This document shows, piece after piece, positions 1 to 8,153 of a stretch of 64,000 nt of DNA. This stretch comes from Lachnospiraceae bacterium (GTDB lineage Bacteria; Bacillota; Clostridia; Lachnospirales; Lachnospiraceae). The translations under genes were made by a program, and so were the position numbers. The DNA is taken from positions 1 through 64,000 of the forward strand of contig JAAUZI010000094.1 in the NCBI GenBank assembly GCA_014804645.1, read 5' to 3'. The notes beneath the pieces were generated by a model. That model ran no database searches, was not told where the DNA came from, and worked only from the letters and a program-made list of their open reading frames with translations. Every line of letters starts with the position of its first letter. Position 1 is the first letter of the stretch.

Positions 1-312
1 GGAGAAGCATTAGGACATGAATGGAAGGAAGCAACCTGTACAGAGGCAAAGACTTGTTCTGTATGCGGAGAAACAGAAGGAAAAGCATTAGGGCATAAAT
101 GGCAGGAGGCTACCTGTACAGAGGCAAAGACTTGTTCCGTATGCGGAGAAACAGAAGGAGAGGCGTTAGGACATGAATGGCAGGAAGCTAATTGCCTCAA
201 TCCAAAAACTTGCCGTATATGTTGGACAACAGAAGGAAATATAGGAGACCATGTATGGATAGATGCCACCTGTTTAGCACCAAAGACCTGTAGTATATGT
301 GGGGAAATAGTG
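1..312 (+). repeat. Four 78-bp tandem coding repeats
   Basis: Units begin at 1, 79, 157 and 235. The first two are close to identical at DNA level, the third slightly less so, and the fourth is clearly diverged. This gradient suggests recent expansion at the upstream side; more units probably lie outside the window. Each unit encodes one 26-residue Cys motif. Confidence 0.85.
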
Positions 313-801
313 GGGGAAATAGCATCTCATAATTTTAAGGAAAACGGTATTTGCTCAATGTGCGGAGCCTCGCGGGAAATTCAATTAACAATGGATAATG
401 TCGATGATTTCTTGACGGTAACATATGTTGTGGAAAAAGATATAACATACTATCGTGATGATAATGATAGGCATATTGAAGGAAGCGGTCATTACAGAGA
501 AAATTATGACTGGTATACTGTAACAGTATCGCCAATATCAAATGATTATGTGTTTAAGGATGTACAAGTTTGCATTGGTGAGGACGTAAGCGGTTTTAGT
601 GATGGAACACATCATTATGACAGCATATATTTTGGAAAAGGTGGCATAGGAACATCCAAACTATATTCTTTGAGTAATGAAGGAATATTGATTGTGGAGT
701 TCGAGCACACAAAAAAAAGCTCATCTGGTCCTCATACTTCTTACTATAGAGTTGAAAACATTATGATTACAGATATCAGTGGAACCTGTGTCAGAAAATA
801 A
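1..801 (+). CDS. Cys-rich repeat protein, 3' part (5' end outside window)
   Basis: Reading frame 1 is open from the first base to TAA at 799-801, so the gene begins upstream and 266 residues are visible. The first ~104 residues are four tandem units of 26 residues, each with the pattern GH.W..A.C......C..CG..EG, giving a TC-x5-C-x2-C spacing that suggests small zinc-ribbon or disulfide units. The last ~150 residues are rich in Tyr, Asp and beta-branched residues and look like a beta-sandwich of unknown family. Such CxxC repeats are common in surface proteins of gut Firmicutes. The signal peptide, if any, lies outside the window, so export is inferred only. Function unknown. The gene is more AT-rich than most of the window, like the small gene that follows. 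Confidence 0.85.
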   Translation, partial: GEALGHEWKEATCTEAKTCSVCGETEGKALGHKWQEATCTEAKTCSVCGETEGEALGHEWQEANCLNPKTCRICWTTEGNIGDHVWIDATCLAPKTCSICGEIVGEIASHNFKENGICSMCGASREIQLTMDNVDDFLTVTYVVEKDITYYRDDNDRHIEGSGHYRENYDWYTVTVSPISNDYVFKDVQVCIGEDVSGFSDGTHHYDSIYFGKGGIGTSKLYSLSNEGILIVEFEHTKKSSSGPHTSYYRVENIMITDISGTCVRK

Positions 802-814
802 GGAGGAGCGGGAA

Positions 815-994
815 ATGGAATTTGAACCTAGAAATACACCTGATTATGCCATTTTAGAGAGTTATGCACATGATTATAAAAACTATGATGTTCTTACCGA
901 TTTTGCAAAAGAACACATTTGTGAGATTATGCGAAAGAATCCCGAAGTATGGAGGGCGGCAAAAGCAGATTTTGAACTATACAAGTTTTGGTAA
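815..994 (+). CDS. Small hypothetical protein, 59 aa
   Basis: ATG at 815 follows a strong ribosome binding site (GGAGGAG at 802-808), 13 nt after the stop of the Cys-repeat gene, so the two are probably cotranscribed. The product has no signal peptide or membrane segment. It is acidic and aromatic-rich (MEFEPRNTPDYAIL start, ELYKFW end) and probably helical in its second half. I do not recognise the family. An immunity-like or accessory role next to a surface protein is possible but unsupported. Confidence 0.6.
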   Translation: MEFEPRNTPDYAILESYAHDYKNYDVLTDFAKEHICEIMRKNPEVWRAAKADFELYKFW

Positions 995-1531
995 GAGTTA
1001 TTAAGCACTATAAATACACAGCGAATAGAAATCAAGCACCTGTGAGTAAAAGTGCGACAATTCAGATTCATAAATTGTTTGACATCTGAATTAAAGTATA
1101 ATATGGTAATTACGTTGTTGAAAAGGCATAGTGGTTATACTGTTGGTTGCATTTTTAATTGAAGATGTACAAAGTGCCTTTCTACATGGATTTTTAGCGG
1201 TTGGTGGGGTTCGATTCCCATCAGCCGCTCTTTTTTTATGTCTTTTTGTTCGGTGATCCGATAGTCGTTTCGTGCAATGATGGCCGAAAATTCCACTGAA
1301 AGGTAAATTATTTATACGCTGTGACGATAAGAATAGTACAAATGCTTTTGGCCAAAGCATCTGTAAAATCTAACATATAGTCACCACGGATGGTACAGTT
1401 ATGGGGATATGGAGATCCTTGTGTCGTGCCGTCTTTTTTTGCTTATGCGCTGCGGCGCATCACCGGCAAGCGCATGCCGGCTGGATATCAGGGAAGTGCG
1501 GGCAAAGAAGTGAACTGGAAACGAGGGGCGT
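995..1531. other. Intergenic stretch, no gene supported
   Basis: About 540 bases between the 59-residue gene and the calcium-binding-like gene. It holds a strong terminator-like hairpin (1196-1237), then a GC-rich part with two small hairpins near the next gene: ATGCGC/GCGCAT around 1445-1460 and CCGGCA/TGCCGG around 1461-1480. Composition changes from AT-rich to GC-rich around 1430, which could mark a junction between acquired and core DNA. No convincing reading frame was found. Confidence 0.5.
1196..1237 (+). terminator. Rho-independent terminator with tRNA-like loop
   Basis: AGCGGTTGGTGGG (1196-1208) pairs with TCCCATCAGCCGCT through G-U pairs and is followed by seven T. The loop and 3' arm read GTTCGATTCCCATC, resembling a tRNA T-arm, but with one extra G and no matching 5' half, so terminator is the better call. 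Confidence 0.65.
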
Positions 1532-2665
1532 TTGCGAATTGAATCAAGTGCAATAGGAATGGATTCCGCCAGAAGCTATAAGGCTTCGAGAACAAGCTAT
1601 AACCGCTTTGCGCTAAAGGATTATGTGCAGGGCGGAACGAGTACCGGCGCAGGTGTGGCCGGGCAGCAGCTGGGAATGGGAAACATGAAGAGGGAGACCT
1701 CACAGAATCAGAGCCAGAATCAGGAGGATAGCAGGGAGAATCGCGTCCTGACTACGGACAGCATCTCTGAGCTGCGGGAGCGGGTAGAGAGCATGAGGAC
1801 CGGCAGAATACAGCTGCGCAGCAGCGCCAGCAATACGGTGGGCACCATGCGCCATTATACTGCGAGGTACATTTTCATGCTGCTCTTTGGCGAGAGCAAA
1901 ATGCGCAATATCTGGGGGGACGATGAAAACCTTGTCCCTGCGGATGAAGGTGATCAGAGCGGCAACACAACTTTGCAGCTGCAACCTTTCAATATGAAGG
2001 TCCTGTCCTTCAGCGCGGAGGAATACTATACCGAGCAGGAGAATACATTGTTTTCCTCCGTGGGTACAGTGCGGACGGCAGACGGCAGAGAGATCAATTT
2101 CAACGTGGATTTGGCCATGAGCAGGAGCTTTACTCAGACCTATCAGCAGGAAATGAATCTGGCAGCTCTGCAGAAGACCTGTGATCCTCTGGTTATTAAC
2201 TTTGATGCATCCACGGCAACCTTGAGCGATCAGAAGTTCATGTTTGACGTGGACGCGGATGGTCAGGAGGACAGCATTTCCATGCTGGGAGCGGGCAGCG
2301 GTTATCTGGCACTGGATAAGAACGGCGATGGCGTTATCAATGACGGCAGCGAGCTTTTCGGACCCCAGAGCGGCAACGGATTCCAGGATCTGGCGGCCTA
2401 CGACGAGGACGGCAACGGCTGGATCGATGAGGGCGACAGCATTTGGTCCAAACTCAAGATATGGTGTAAAAATCCGGACGGTACGGACAGTCTTTACACT
2501 TTGGGTGAAAAGGGCTTGGGCGCTATCTGTCTGCAGAATACGGCTACGGATTTTGCTTTAAAGGGCAATAACAACAGGGACAACGGCTATATCCGCAGCA
2601 CCGGAATCTTTCTCTATGAGAACGGCAATGTGGGCACCGTACAGCATTTGGATCTGGTACAATAA
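1532..2665 (+). CDS. Calcium-binding-motif protein (EF-hand/VCBS-like)
   Basis: 377 residues from TTG at 1532, with GAGGGG just upstream; ATG at 1559 is an alternative. There is no signal peptide. The N-terminal ~140 residues are Ser/Gln/Asn-rich and look disordered. The C-terminal half contains Asp/Gly loops typical of EF-hand-like or RTX-associated calcium sites: DVDADGQEDS, then DKNGDGVINDGSELF and DEDGNGWIDEGD around residues 265-310, followed by W.KLKIW. This module is found in bacterial proteins that bind Ca2+ at or near the surface; the partner is unknown. It stands alone, with a terminator right after it. Confidence 0.8.
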   Translation: MRIESSAIGMDSARSYKASRTSYNRFALKDYVQGGTSTGAGVAGQQLGMGNMKRETSQNQSQNQEDSRENRVLTTDSISELRERVESMRTGRIQLRSSASNTVGTMRHYTARYIFMLLFGESKMRNIWGDDENLVPADEGDQSGNTTLQLQPFNMKVLSFSAEEYYTEQENTLFSSVGTVRTADGREINFNVDLAMSRSFTQTYQQEMNLAALQKTCDPLVINFDASTATLSDQKFMFDVDADGQEDSISMLGAGSGYLALDKNGDGVINDGSELFGPQSGNGFQDLAAYDEDGNGWIDEGDSIWSKLKIWCKNPDGTDSLYTLGEKGLGAICLQNTATDFALKGNNNRDNGYIRSTGIFLYENGNVGTVQHLDLVQ

Positions 2666-2685
2666 TTACGGCGAAGGGTTGACAT

Positions 2686-2724
2686 AAAAACACTTTCTGT
2701 CTTTTAAGGGCAGAAAGTGTTTTT
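2686..2724 (+). terminator. Rho-independent terminator
   Basis: AAAAACACTTTCTG (2686-2699) pairs perfectly with CAGAAAGTGTTTTT (2711-2724). The 3' arm supplies the U-tract. It could act in both directions. Confidence 0.85.
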
Positions 2725-2804
2725 ATATTGTAGCGTTTTGTGGTGATTCATGGTATATCTTATTGAAAGCGCTAAAGAGAAGAGAGTGAGAAGGAGTGAT
2801 GAGG

Positions 2805-3401
2805 GTGGCCGGAAACAGACGCCGCGGGAATGGGTCCGGGACAACTGACACTGTACAACATGTTATCAACACATATTCCGATATGGTCTACCGTCTGGCG
2901 TATGCGATGATGAAGAACCAGAGTGATGCGGAGGATATATACCAGGAGGTCTTTTTGCGCTATATCCGGCGGGAGCCGGTATTTCACAGCCCGGAGCATG
3001 CCCGGGCATGGATGCTGAGAGTCACGGCCAACTGCTGCAAAAACCATTGGAAATCTCCCTGGGCGGACGGGCGCATGGAGCCGCTGGAGAGACGGGACGG
3101 GAACGGAGATTCCTATAATATACTGGAAAAGGTGGAGGCCGATATGTCCGACGGTGATCCGGCCCGGCAGGCTCAGGAACATTGGAAGAGAGAGCAGCTG
3201 CGCAGCAGGATGAAGGAATTGCCGGAGCAGTACCGCCTGGTGATTCACCTGTACTACTATGAGGAACTGTCCACGGAGGAGATTGCCCGGCTGCTGCACA
3301 GGCGCGCCTCCACTGTCCGCACTCAGCTGGTCAGGGCCAGGCAGCAGCTGAAGGGCATTTTGGTGAGCTGCGGGTATACAGAGGCTGCGGATCTGGAGTG
3401 A
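2805..3401 (+). CDS. ECF-type RNA polymerase sigma factor
   Basis: About 198 residues. Region 2 lies at residues ~15-80 (TYSDMVYRLAYAMM, then DAEDIYQEVFLRY, the core-binding and -10 melting helices) and region 4 at ~125-190 (LPEQYRLVIHLYYYEELSTEEIA followed by a helix-turn-helix with STVRTQLVRARQQL); both are quoted in part. GTG at 2805 has AAGGAG at ideal distance; GTG 2796 and ATG 2799 lie too close to it, so the start is uncertain by three codons. The stop is 15 nt before the next gene, a membrane protein of anti-sigma type, so the pair probably forms a sigma/anti-sigma switch. The signal is unknown. Confidence 0.9.
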   Translation: MAGNRRRGNGSGTTDTVQHVINTYSDMVYRLAYAMMKNQSDAEDIYQEVFLRYIRREPVFHSPEHARAWMLRVTANCCKNHWKSPWADGRMEPLERRDGNGDSYNILEKVEADMSDGDPARQAQEHWKREQLRSRMKELPEQYRLVIHLYYYEELSTEEIARLLHRRASTVRTQLVRARQQLKGILVSCGYTEAADLE

Positions 3402-3416
3402 AGAAAGGGGCATTAT

Positions 3417-4556
3417 ATGAAAACATTAAAGCAGATATATAAGGAGAGCTATGACGAGGTCCGCCCGGACAGGGAACTGGTGGAGGATATGCTGGAGGAT
3501 GCCCGGACAGAACGGCGCAAGTGGATACAGTACGCAGTATTGCGGCCCATTGCCGTGGTGCTGCTGGGGGTAATTGTGCTGTTTGGCGGCACTTCCGTGA
3601 TGGCAAGGAATGTGGGTTATGTCTATGGGATTATCGAGAGAACTTCCCCGGAGCTGGCAGACCTGTTTGTGCCGATACAGAAGTCCAGCACCAAGGCCGG
3701 TATCTGCATGGAGGTGGAGGCGATCTATCTGGAGGATGGGGACAAGACGGCTCAGGTTTTGATCTCTTTTCAGGATACTCAGGGGGATCGGATACAGGGT
3801 CCGGTGGACCTCTTTGAAAGCTACTACCTGTCCAGCCTAAACAGCCAGGATGCGTCATGGGTGGTAGGCGGGTGCAGTTATGTCGATTATGACCAGGAGA
3901 CGGGCAAAGCGTATTACCGGATTCAGCTCAGTTCGGATATAGCCTATGAGCGCAGCAAGTTGACTTTTGGGGTGAGGGAATTGCTGCTGCACCATGAAGA
4001 GGAGGAAAGAGAGATTCCTATGACGGAAATATCTGCAGATATTTCTGCAGATATGCCCACAAAGTATGTGACCATGTCTGGCCGCGGTGTCACTGACTGG
4101 GAGGATTATGCGCAGCTGTGTGGCCTGACCATGGAGGAACCTATGGCTTTTATAGAAGGATTGTACAGTACGCCCGGCGATCCTTGGCCCTCCGCCCGGG
4201 TACTGGACGGTATTCCCGTGTCGGAGTGCGCGGTGGACGATTTCACCATCACTGGGCTGCAATACAAGGACAATGTGATTCGTCTGCAAATCTGCTGGGG
4301 GGATTGTACTCATGTAGACCGACATGTGTTTCCAGTGTTTCTGAAACTGGCGGACGGCACCGAGCGTCGTCTTTGGTTTAGTATCTCGTGGGGCGAAAAG
4401 CAGGGGGACAAACGTCTGGTCTTTTATGAATACTATCTGCCATGTACTCCTGAGGAGCTGGAGGGGGCCAGTCTGTATGGCCTTTTCTCCAAGACGGAAG
4501 ACCCTCTGGAAGGCAACTGGAAAGTGACTTTCCGGGTGGAGGATACGGAAGAGTAG
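3417..4556 (+). CDS. Membrane anti-sigma-like protein (DUF4179-like)
   Basis: 379 residues, ATG at 3417 after GAAAGGGG. Residues 1-38 are charged and cytoplasmic, with acidic/basic helices suited to bind the sigma factor. One membrane segment follows (about residues 41-63, VVLLGVIVLFGGTSV within). The remaining ~315 residues are extracytoplasmic and beta-rich. This is the layout of DUF4179-type proteins encoded beside ECF sigma genes in Clostridia. Cotranscribed with the sigma gene, it probably holds the sigma factor inactive until the outer domain senses a signal; which signal cannot be read from the sequence. Confidence 0.8.
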   Translation: MKTLKQIYKESYDEVRPDRELVEDMLEDARTERRKWIQYAVLRPIAVVLLGVIVLFGGTSVMARNVGYVYGIIERTSPELADLFVPIQKSSTKAGICMEVEAIYLEDGDKTAQVLISFQDTQGDRIQGPVDLFESYYLSSLNSQDASWVVGGCSYVDYDQETGKAYYRIQLSSDIAYERSKLTFGVRELLLHHEEEEREIPMTEISADISADMPTKYVTMSGRGVTDWEDYAQLCGLTMEEPMAFIEGLYSTPGDPWPSARVLDGIPVSECAVDDFTITGLQYKDNVIRLQICWGDCTHVDRHVFPVFLKLADGTERRLWFSISWGEKQGDKRLVFYEYYLPCTPEELEGASLYGLFSKTEDPLEGNWKVTFRVEDTEE

Positions 4557-4561
4557 ATCGA

Positions 4562-4597
4562 GGGAGAAGAATGCCGGAAAACCGGCATTCTTCTCCC
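4562..4597. terminator. Terminator hairpin between convergent genes
   Basis: GGGAGAAGAATGCCGG (4562-4577), AAAA loop, then the exact complement (4582-4597). It lies between the anti-sigma gene and the minus-strand MerR fusion, so it can serve both. A U-tract is weak on either side. Confidence 0.7.
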
Positions 4598-4646
4598 CCG
4601 ATTTGGGTTGCTCCGCAGTGACATCAAAGAGTTTTGCCTAACGGGA

Positions 4647-5843
4647 TTACTTTGTGCAGATAAACATACCCGTGGACTTGTGGATGAACATAGCGCCCTC
4701 CCGGTCCAGTTTATCCCGCAGCAATGCCTGCAGTTCCTCTCCCCGCTGCTCCAGAATCAGAGGAGCGTTTCCGGGGAAGGAGTAGATATAGTCGTAGATG
4801 GCCTGGGGGTCGTCCACAATCAGGTCGTTGTCCTGATCCTGGCGCTGTACATGGGCAAAATGTCTGCGCAGCTTAGGCTCTGCGTTTTCCAGATGGAAAC
4901 TTCCCGTCAGATTCTGAAAAGGCATCTCGATCCGGGAATCAAACTCCGTGACCAGCTGGTGCAGCTCCCGCATGTGGGTGTCTCCCACGGTGCTGCAGTA
5001 GAAAGTGCCCTCTGGCTTAAGCCCTCGGGCGATAGCAGCCAGACAGTTCTCCAGGTGCGATACATGGTACAGCATGTGGTTGGCGATAATGCGGTCGTAG
5101 GAGGAGGCAGGCAGCTCCAGGGCGTCTGCGTCCAACACCTGATACTCGATATGAACCTCGCGCTTTGCCAGCTCCTTTTCATAGGGAGCCATATTCTGAC
5201 GGGTCTGTTCCAACATTTCCCGAGAGCGGTCTGTGAGGATCAGATGCAGTCCCTCCGGCAGCAGGTCTGTGCGCTCCATCCAGAGCAGTCCCGTGCCGCA
5301 TCCCAGCTCCAGAATCGTCTCCCCCGGCTGCGGGGACAGCCGCTCATAGACCCATTCCATCCAGCCCTGTGGACTGGTGGAGTAAGTGTGAATATTGATA
5401 CGGCGTGTCAGATTTTTGGGGTCCTGGTACTGTTCCAGGACCTTTTCCTCGCTGGTCAGCAGGTTCAGACACCGCACCAGCACCTGCCACTTGTCCTCCT
5501 GGGCGCTGTGCTGTGCCAGCTCAATGGTGGAGATCAGCTGTTCCAGCAACGCTTTTCGCTCCAGCAACAGGTTTTTTTGCTGCGCCAATATGGTCTCCTG
5601 GTCCAGAGCGTTCTGTTTTTGGGCGGCAATCATGTGCCGAATCTGCTCCAGGGAGAATCCCAGATATTTCAGCATCATGATCTGCTGGAGCAGAGCCAGA
5701 GAACCTTTGTCATAGCAGCGGTAACCATTCTCCAGATGGGATACGGGGGGCAGCAGTCCCTTCGTGTCGTAGTATCGTATTGTGCGCAGGGAAACCCCCG
5801 CAATCCGGGCAATTTCCCCGGCAGTGTAGTATTTGTTGTCCAT
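4647..5843 (-). CDS. MerR-family regulator fused to SAM methyltransferase
   Basis: 398 residues from ATG at 5843 (AGAGGT six bases upstream; an upstream in-frame start at 5870 has no such site). Residues ~3-70 are a MerR winged helix (YYTAGEIARIAGVSLRTIRY, then YDTKGLLPP), followed by a coiled-coil dimerisation helix to ~110. Residues ~165-290 form a class I methyltransferase: ILELGCGTGLLW is the SAM glycine loop, ILTDRS the acidic strand end, and DADALELP and ANHMLYHV follow. In this architecture the DNA-binding part probably controls nearby or own transcription in response to a ligand, while the methyltransferase acts on a small molecule. The substrate is unknown. No obvious target gene is adjacent, so autoregulation is the simplest guess. 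Confidence 0.85.
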   Translation of the reverse strand: MDNKYYTAGEIARIAGVSLRTIRYYDTKGLLPPVSHLENGYRCYDKGSLALLQQIMMLKYLGFSLEQIRHMIAAQKQNALDQETILAQQKNLLLERKALLEQLISTIELAQHSAQEDKWQVLVRCLNLLTSEEKVLEQYQDPKNLTRRINIHTYSTSPQGWMEWVYERLSPQPGETILELGCGTGLLWMERTDLLPEGLHLILTDRSREMLEQTRQNMAPYEKELAKREVHIEYQVLDADALELPASSYDRIIANHMLYHVSHLENCLAAIARGLKPEGTFYCSTVGDTHMRELHQLVTEFDSRIEMPFQNLTGSFHLENAEPKLRRHFAHVQRQDQDNDLIVDDPQAIYDYIYSFPGNAPLILEQRGEELQALLRDKLDREGAMFIHKSTGMFICTK

Positions 5844-5947
5844 ATTTACCTCTTTTCTACGGATATCCATATCCCTATCATACAGGATGACGTAGGGTAA
5901 TGGTCAAGAAAAATTCTAAAAATCTTTATTTTTTTTATGCAATATGT

Positions 5948-5953
5948 TATAAT
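5948..5953 (+). promoter_or_regulatory. Probable -10 box of the hydrogenase-like operon
   Basis: TATAAT at 5948-5953; 17 nt upstream is only TTTATT, so the -35 is weak. It would start transcripts just ahead of the structured leader at 5988-6082. Confidence 0.45.
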
Positions 5954-5987
5954 AAGTAAAATATTCTGCCTACAATTTGATGAAAAT

Positions 5988-6082
5988 ACATGAGGGCAGA
6001 TACTTTGCCATTAGGTAGAGTGCCAAAGGTTTTGATGGCAGTTTCAAATATGAATCGGCACGGCGGAACAGATCTGCCATGT
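5988..6082 (+). other. Structured leader RNA candidate
   Basis: A long helix closes the element: ACAT plus GGCAGAT (5988-5991, 5995-6001) pairs with ATCTGCC plus ATGT (6072-6078, 6079-6082), with GAG bulged. Inside, TGCCAT (6006-6011) can pair with ATGGCA (6035-6040), in competition with CTTTG/CAAAG. It lies between a -10 box and the gene for the hydrogenase-like sensor. It did not match riboswitch consensus sequences I know, including the cyclic di-GMP classes. Confidence 0.4.
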
Positions 6083-6094
6083 GTAAGGAGGCCA

Positions 6095-6185
6095 GTTTGA
6101 AACTGGCGTTTCAAATACTGATTGACGCAGTATCGCAAGCACAGCAGTAGTTGGCTTTGCCAACTACAGATATGCAGGAAAGGAG
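6095..6185 (+). repeat. Palindromic Shine-Dalgarno element, copy A
   Basis: Three successive stem-loops: TTTGAAAC/GTTTCAAA (6096-6115), ATACTG/CAGTAT (6115-6133) and GTAGTTGGC/GCCAACTAC (6147-6167), then ATATGCAGGAAAGGAG, which is the ribosome binding site of the gene at 6191. AAGGAG also occurs just before the element (6085-6090). Related copies lie at 15393-15467 and, inverted, at 55801-55894. Confidence 0.85.
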
Positions 6186-6190
6186 AAAAA

Positions 6191-8137
6191 ATGACAAAAG
6201 AAGGTTTGGTAAGGACAAACGCAAATTGTGTGGGCTGTAACAAGTGTATCGGTGCCTGCAGCTGCATGGGAGCCATGGTGGCTCACCGGGAGCCGGACGG
6301 GCGGAATGTTATCGAGGTGGACGGCTCAAAATGTGTGGCCTGCGGCGCCTGCTTTGACGCCTGTGAACACAATGCCAGAGAGTATGTGGATGACACGGAG
6401 GCATTTTTCGAGGCGCTGGGGAGGGGAGAGAGGATATCCCTTCTGATTGCCCCGGCCTTTCTGGCCAATTATCCCAAGGAGTACGGGAGCGTACTGGGCG
6501 GCCTGAGGGCGATGGGAGTCAACCGTCTGATCAGCGTATCCTTCGGTGCGGACATCACCACCTGGGCCTACCTAAATTACATAAACAGCTACCATTTCCT
6601 GGGCGGAATATCCCAGCCCTGTCCGGCGGTGGTCAATTATATCGAACACTATATGCCTGAGCTGCTGCCCAAGCTGATGCCGGTGCAGAGCCCTATGATG
6701 TGCGCGGCGGTGTATGTGCGCAAGGAGATGAAGGTGCAGGACAAGCTGGCGTTTATCAGTCCCTGCATTGCCAAAAAGGATGAGATTGAGTCAAAGAGGG
6801 GAAAAGGACTGATTTCCTACAATGTGACCTTTGACCACCTGATGCAGTATGTGAGAAGCCACAACATTTCCGGTCCCTCCTGCAAGGACGAGATCGAATA
6901 TGGTCTGGGTTCCATCTACCCCACTCCCGGCGGTCTGAAGGAGAACGTGTACTGGTTCCTGGGCGAGGACGCTTATATCCGGCAGTGTGAGGGCGAGAGC
7001 CATATGTATCACTATCTGGAGCATAATAAAAAGCGTATCGCGGAGGGCAGCACCTCCTATCTGTTTATCGACGCGCTGAATTGTGCCCAGGGATGCCTGT
7101 ACGGTACCGGCACGGAGGAGGCAAAGAACGCTACGGATGATGTGCTGATGGAGATGATGCGGATCAAGGCAGCCTGCAAGAACAACGATTTCAAGAGTAC
7201 CTGGTCGCGTCGGCTGACTCCCGCCCAGAGGCTGAAGGCGCTGAATAAGCAGTTTTCTCAGTTGAAACTGGAGGATTATCTGTGTGACTACACAGACAAA
7301 TCTGCTGATATTTTACCGAAAACGCCCAGTTCAGCGGAACTGGACCGCATTTATCTGGAGATGGGCAAGGATTCCCCGGCCTCCCGCAAGATCAACTGCT
7401 CCTGCTGCGGATACCAGACCTGTGAGGAGATGGCCTGTGCCATTTACAACGGGTTTAACTATAAGGACAACTGTATCCATTATCTGAAGGATCAGGTGGA
7501 GAGCGAGAAAAACAATGCGCTGCAGCTGGCCGACCAGGTGGAGGAGGAGAAAGACACAATAGCCAGACAGCATCAGAAGATCGTGGAAACTATTGACGAC
7601 ATCAACAATCGTTTTGATATGGTATATCAGGCAGTGGATGAGATGGCTAAAGGCAATGAGACCAATGCCAAGGAGTGTCAGTCCATTTCCGGCAGTGTGC
7701 TGGAGGTGGCGAATTTCTGCAGCGGTTTGAATGATTCCATGCTCAGTATCAATGCGTTGATCCGGGAACTTTCGGCCAACAATGACGAGGTGGTGGCCGT
7801 GGCAACCCAGACCAATCTGCTGGCACTGAATGCCTCCATAGAGGCGGCCAGAGCCGGTGAAGCGGGTAAAGGCTTTGCGGTGGTGGCTGGTGAGATCAAC
7901 AAGCTGGCGTCGGACTCCAAGGAAACGGCGTCCCGCAGCAGCGATACGCAATCCAAGATTCTGGAGGCTATATCCCAGGTGCAGAGTCAGGCTCAGCATT
8001 TGGCGGAGGTTGTCACAGGTATCAACGAAAAGACGGATAAGTTGGCAACGATCTCTGCACAGATCACGTCCTCCAATGAGAAGATTCTTGAGTCCTCCTC
8101 TGAGGTGAAGAGACAGCTGCAGGAGCTGGTTGAGTAG
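6191..8137 (+). CDS. [FeFe]-hydrogenase-like sensor fused to MCP signalling domain
   Basis: 648 residues, ATG at 6191 after GGAAAGGAG. Residues 10-65 carry two 4Fe-4S ferredoxin motifs (first: C13, C16, C19, C23). Residues ~80-345 match the H-cluster domain of [FeFe]-hydrogenases: C144 in SQPCPAV, C192 in [10 protein letters not shown]298 and C302 in NCAQGC. The usual second Cys of loop 1, the proton donor of catalytic enzymes, is Pro here. A further Cys cluster ([14 protein letters not shown], ~400) follows, then a coiled coil and a methyl-accepting signalling hairpin ([20 protein letters not shown], ~535-555). There is no membrane segment. This layout suggests a cytoplasmic H2 or redox sensor that drives a chemotaxis-type or second-messenger output, not a bulk hydrogenase. 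The next gene, 16 nt downstream, encodes an HD-GYP protein. Confidence 0.85.
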   Translation: MTKEGLVRTNANCVGCNKCIGACSCMGAMVAHREPDGRNVIEVDGSKCVACGACFDACEHNAREYVDDTEAFFEALGRGERISLLIAPAFLANYPKEYGSVLGGLRAMGVNRLISVSFGADITTWAYLNYINSYHFLGGISQPCPAVVNYIEHYMPELLPKLMPVQSPMMCAAVYVRKEMKVQDKLAFISPCIAKKDEIESKRGKGLISYNVTFDHLMQYVRSHNISGPSCKDEIEYGLGSIYPTPGGLKENVYWFLGEDAYIRQCEGESHMYHYLEHNKKRIAEGSTSYLFIDALNCAQGCLYGTGTEEAKNATDDVLMEMMRIKAACKNNDFKSTWSRRLTPAQRLKALNKQFSQLKLEDYLCDYTDKSADILPKTPSSAELDRIYLEMGKDSPASRKINCSCCGYQTCEEMACAIYNGFNYKDNCIHYLKDQVESEKNNALQLADQVEEEKDTIARQHQKIVETIDDINNRFDMVYQAVDEMAKGNETNAKECQSISGSVLEVANFCSGLNDSMLSINALIRELSANNDEVVAVATQTNLLALNASIEAARAGEAGKGFAVVAGEINKLASDSKETASRSSDTQSKILEAISQVQSQAQHLAEVVTGINEKTDKLATISAQITSSNEKILESSSEVKRQLQELVE

Positions 8138-8153
8138 ATAGAATGGGGGATGT

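Noticed and set aside
1196-1230. tRNA gene suggested by the T-loop-like GTTCGATTCCC
   Set aside because: No D-arm, anticodon arm or matching acceptor 5' strand lies upstream, and the arm pairs better as a terminator hairpin ending in seven T.
4608-5900. Long plus-strand open frame (430 codons) opposite the MerR fusion
   Set aside because: It is the complement of a well-conserved gene, has no ribosome binding site, and its product shows only Gln/Leu/His-rich shadow composition.
5985-6190. Cyclic di-GMP riboswitch upstream of the HD-GYP operon
   Set aside because: I looked for the conserved GEMM core and the class II pseudoknot sequences and found neither; only a generic closing helix is supported.
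6122-6190. N-terminal extensions such as [11 protein letters not shown]... read through the palindromic elements
   Set aside because: The same peptide-like sequence appears before unrelated genes because the element is repeated; good ribosome binding sites favour the downstream ATGs (6191, 15470).
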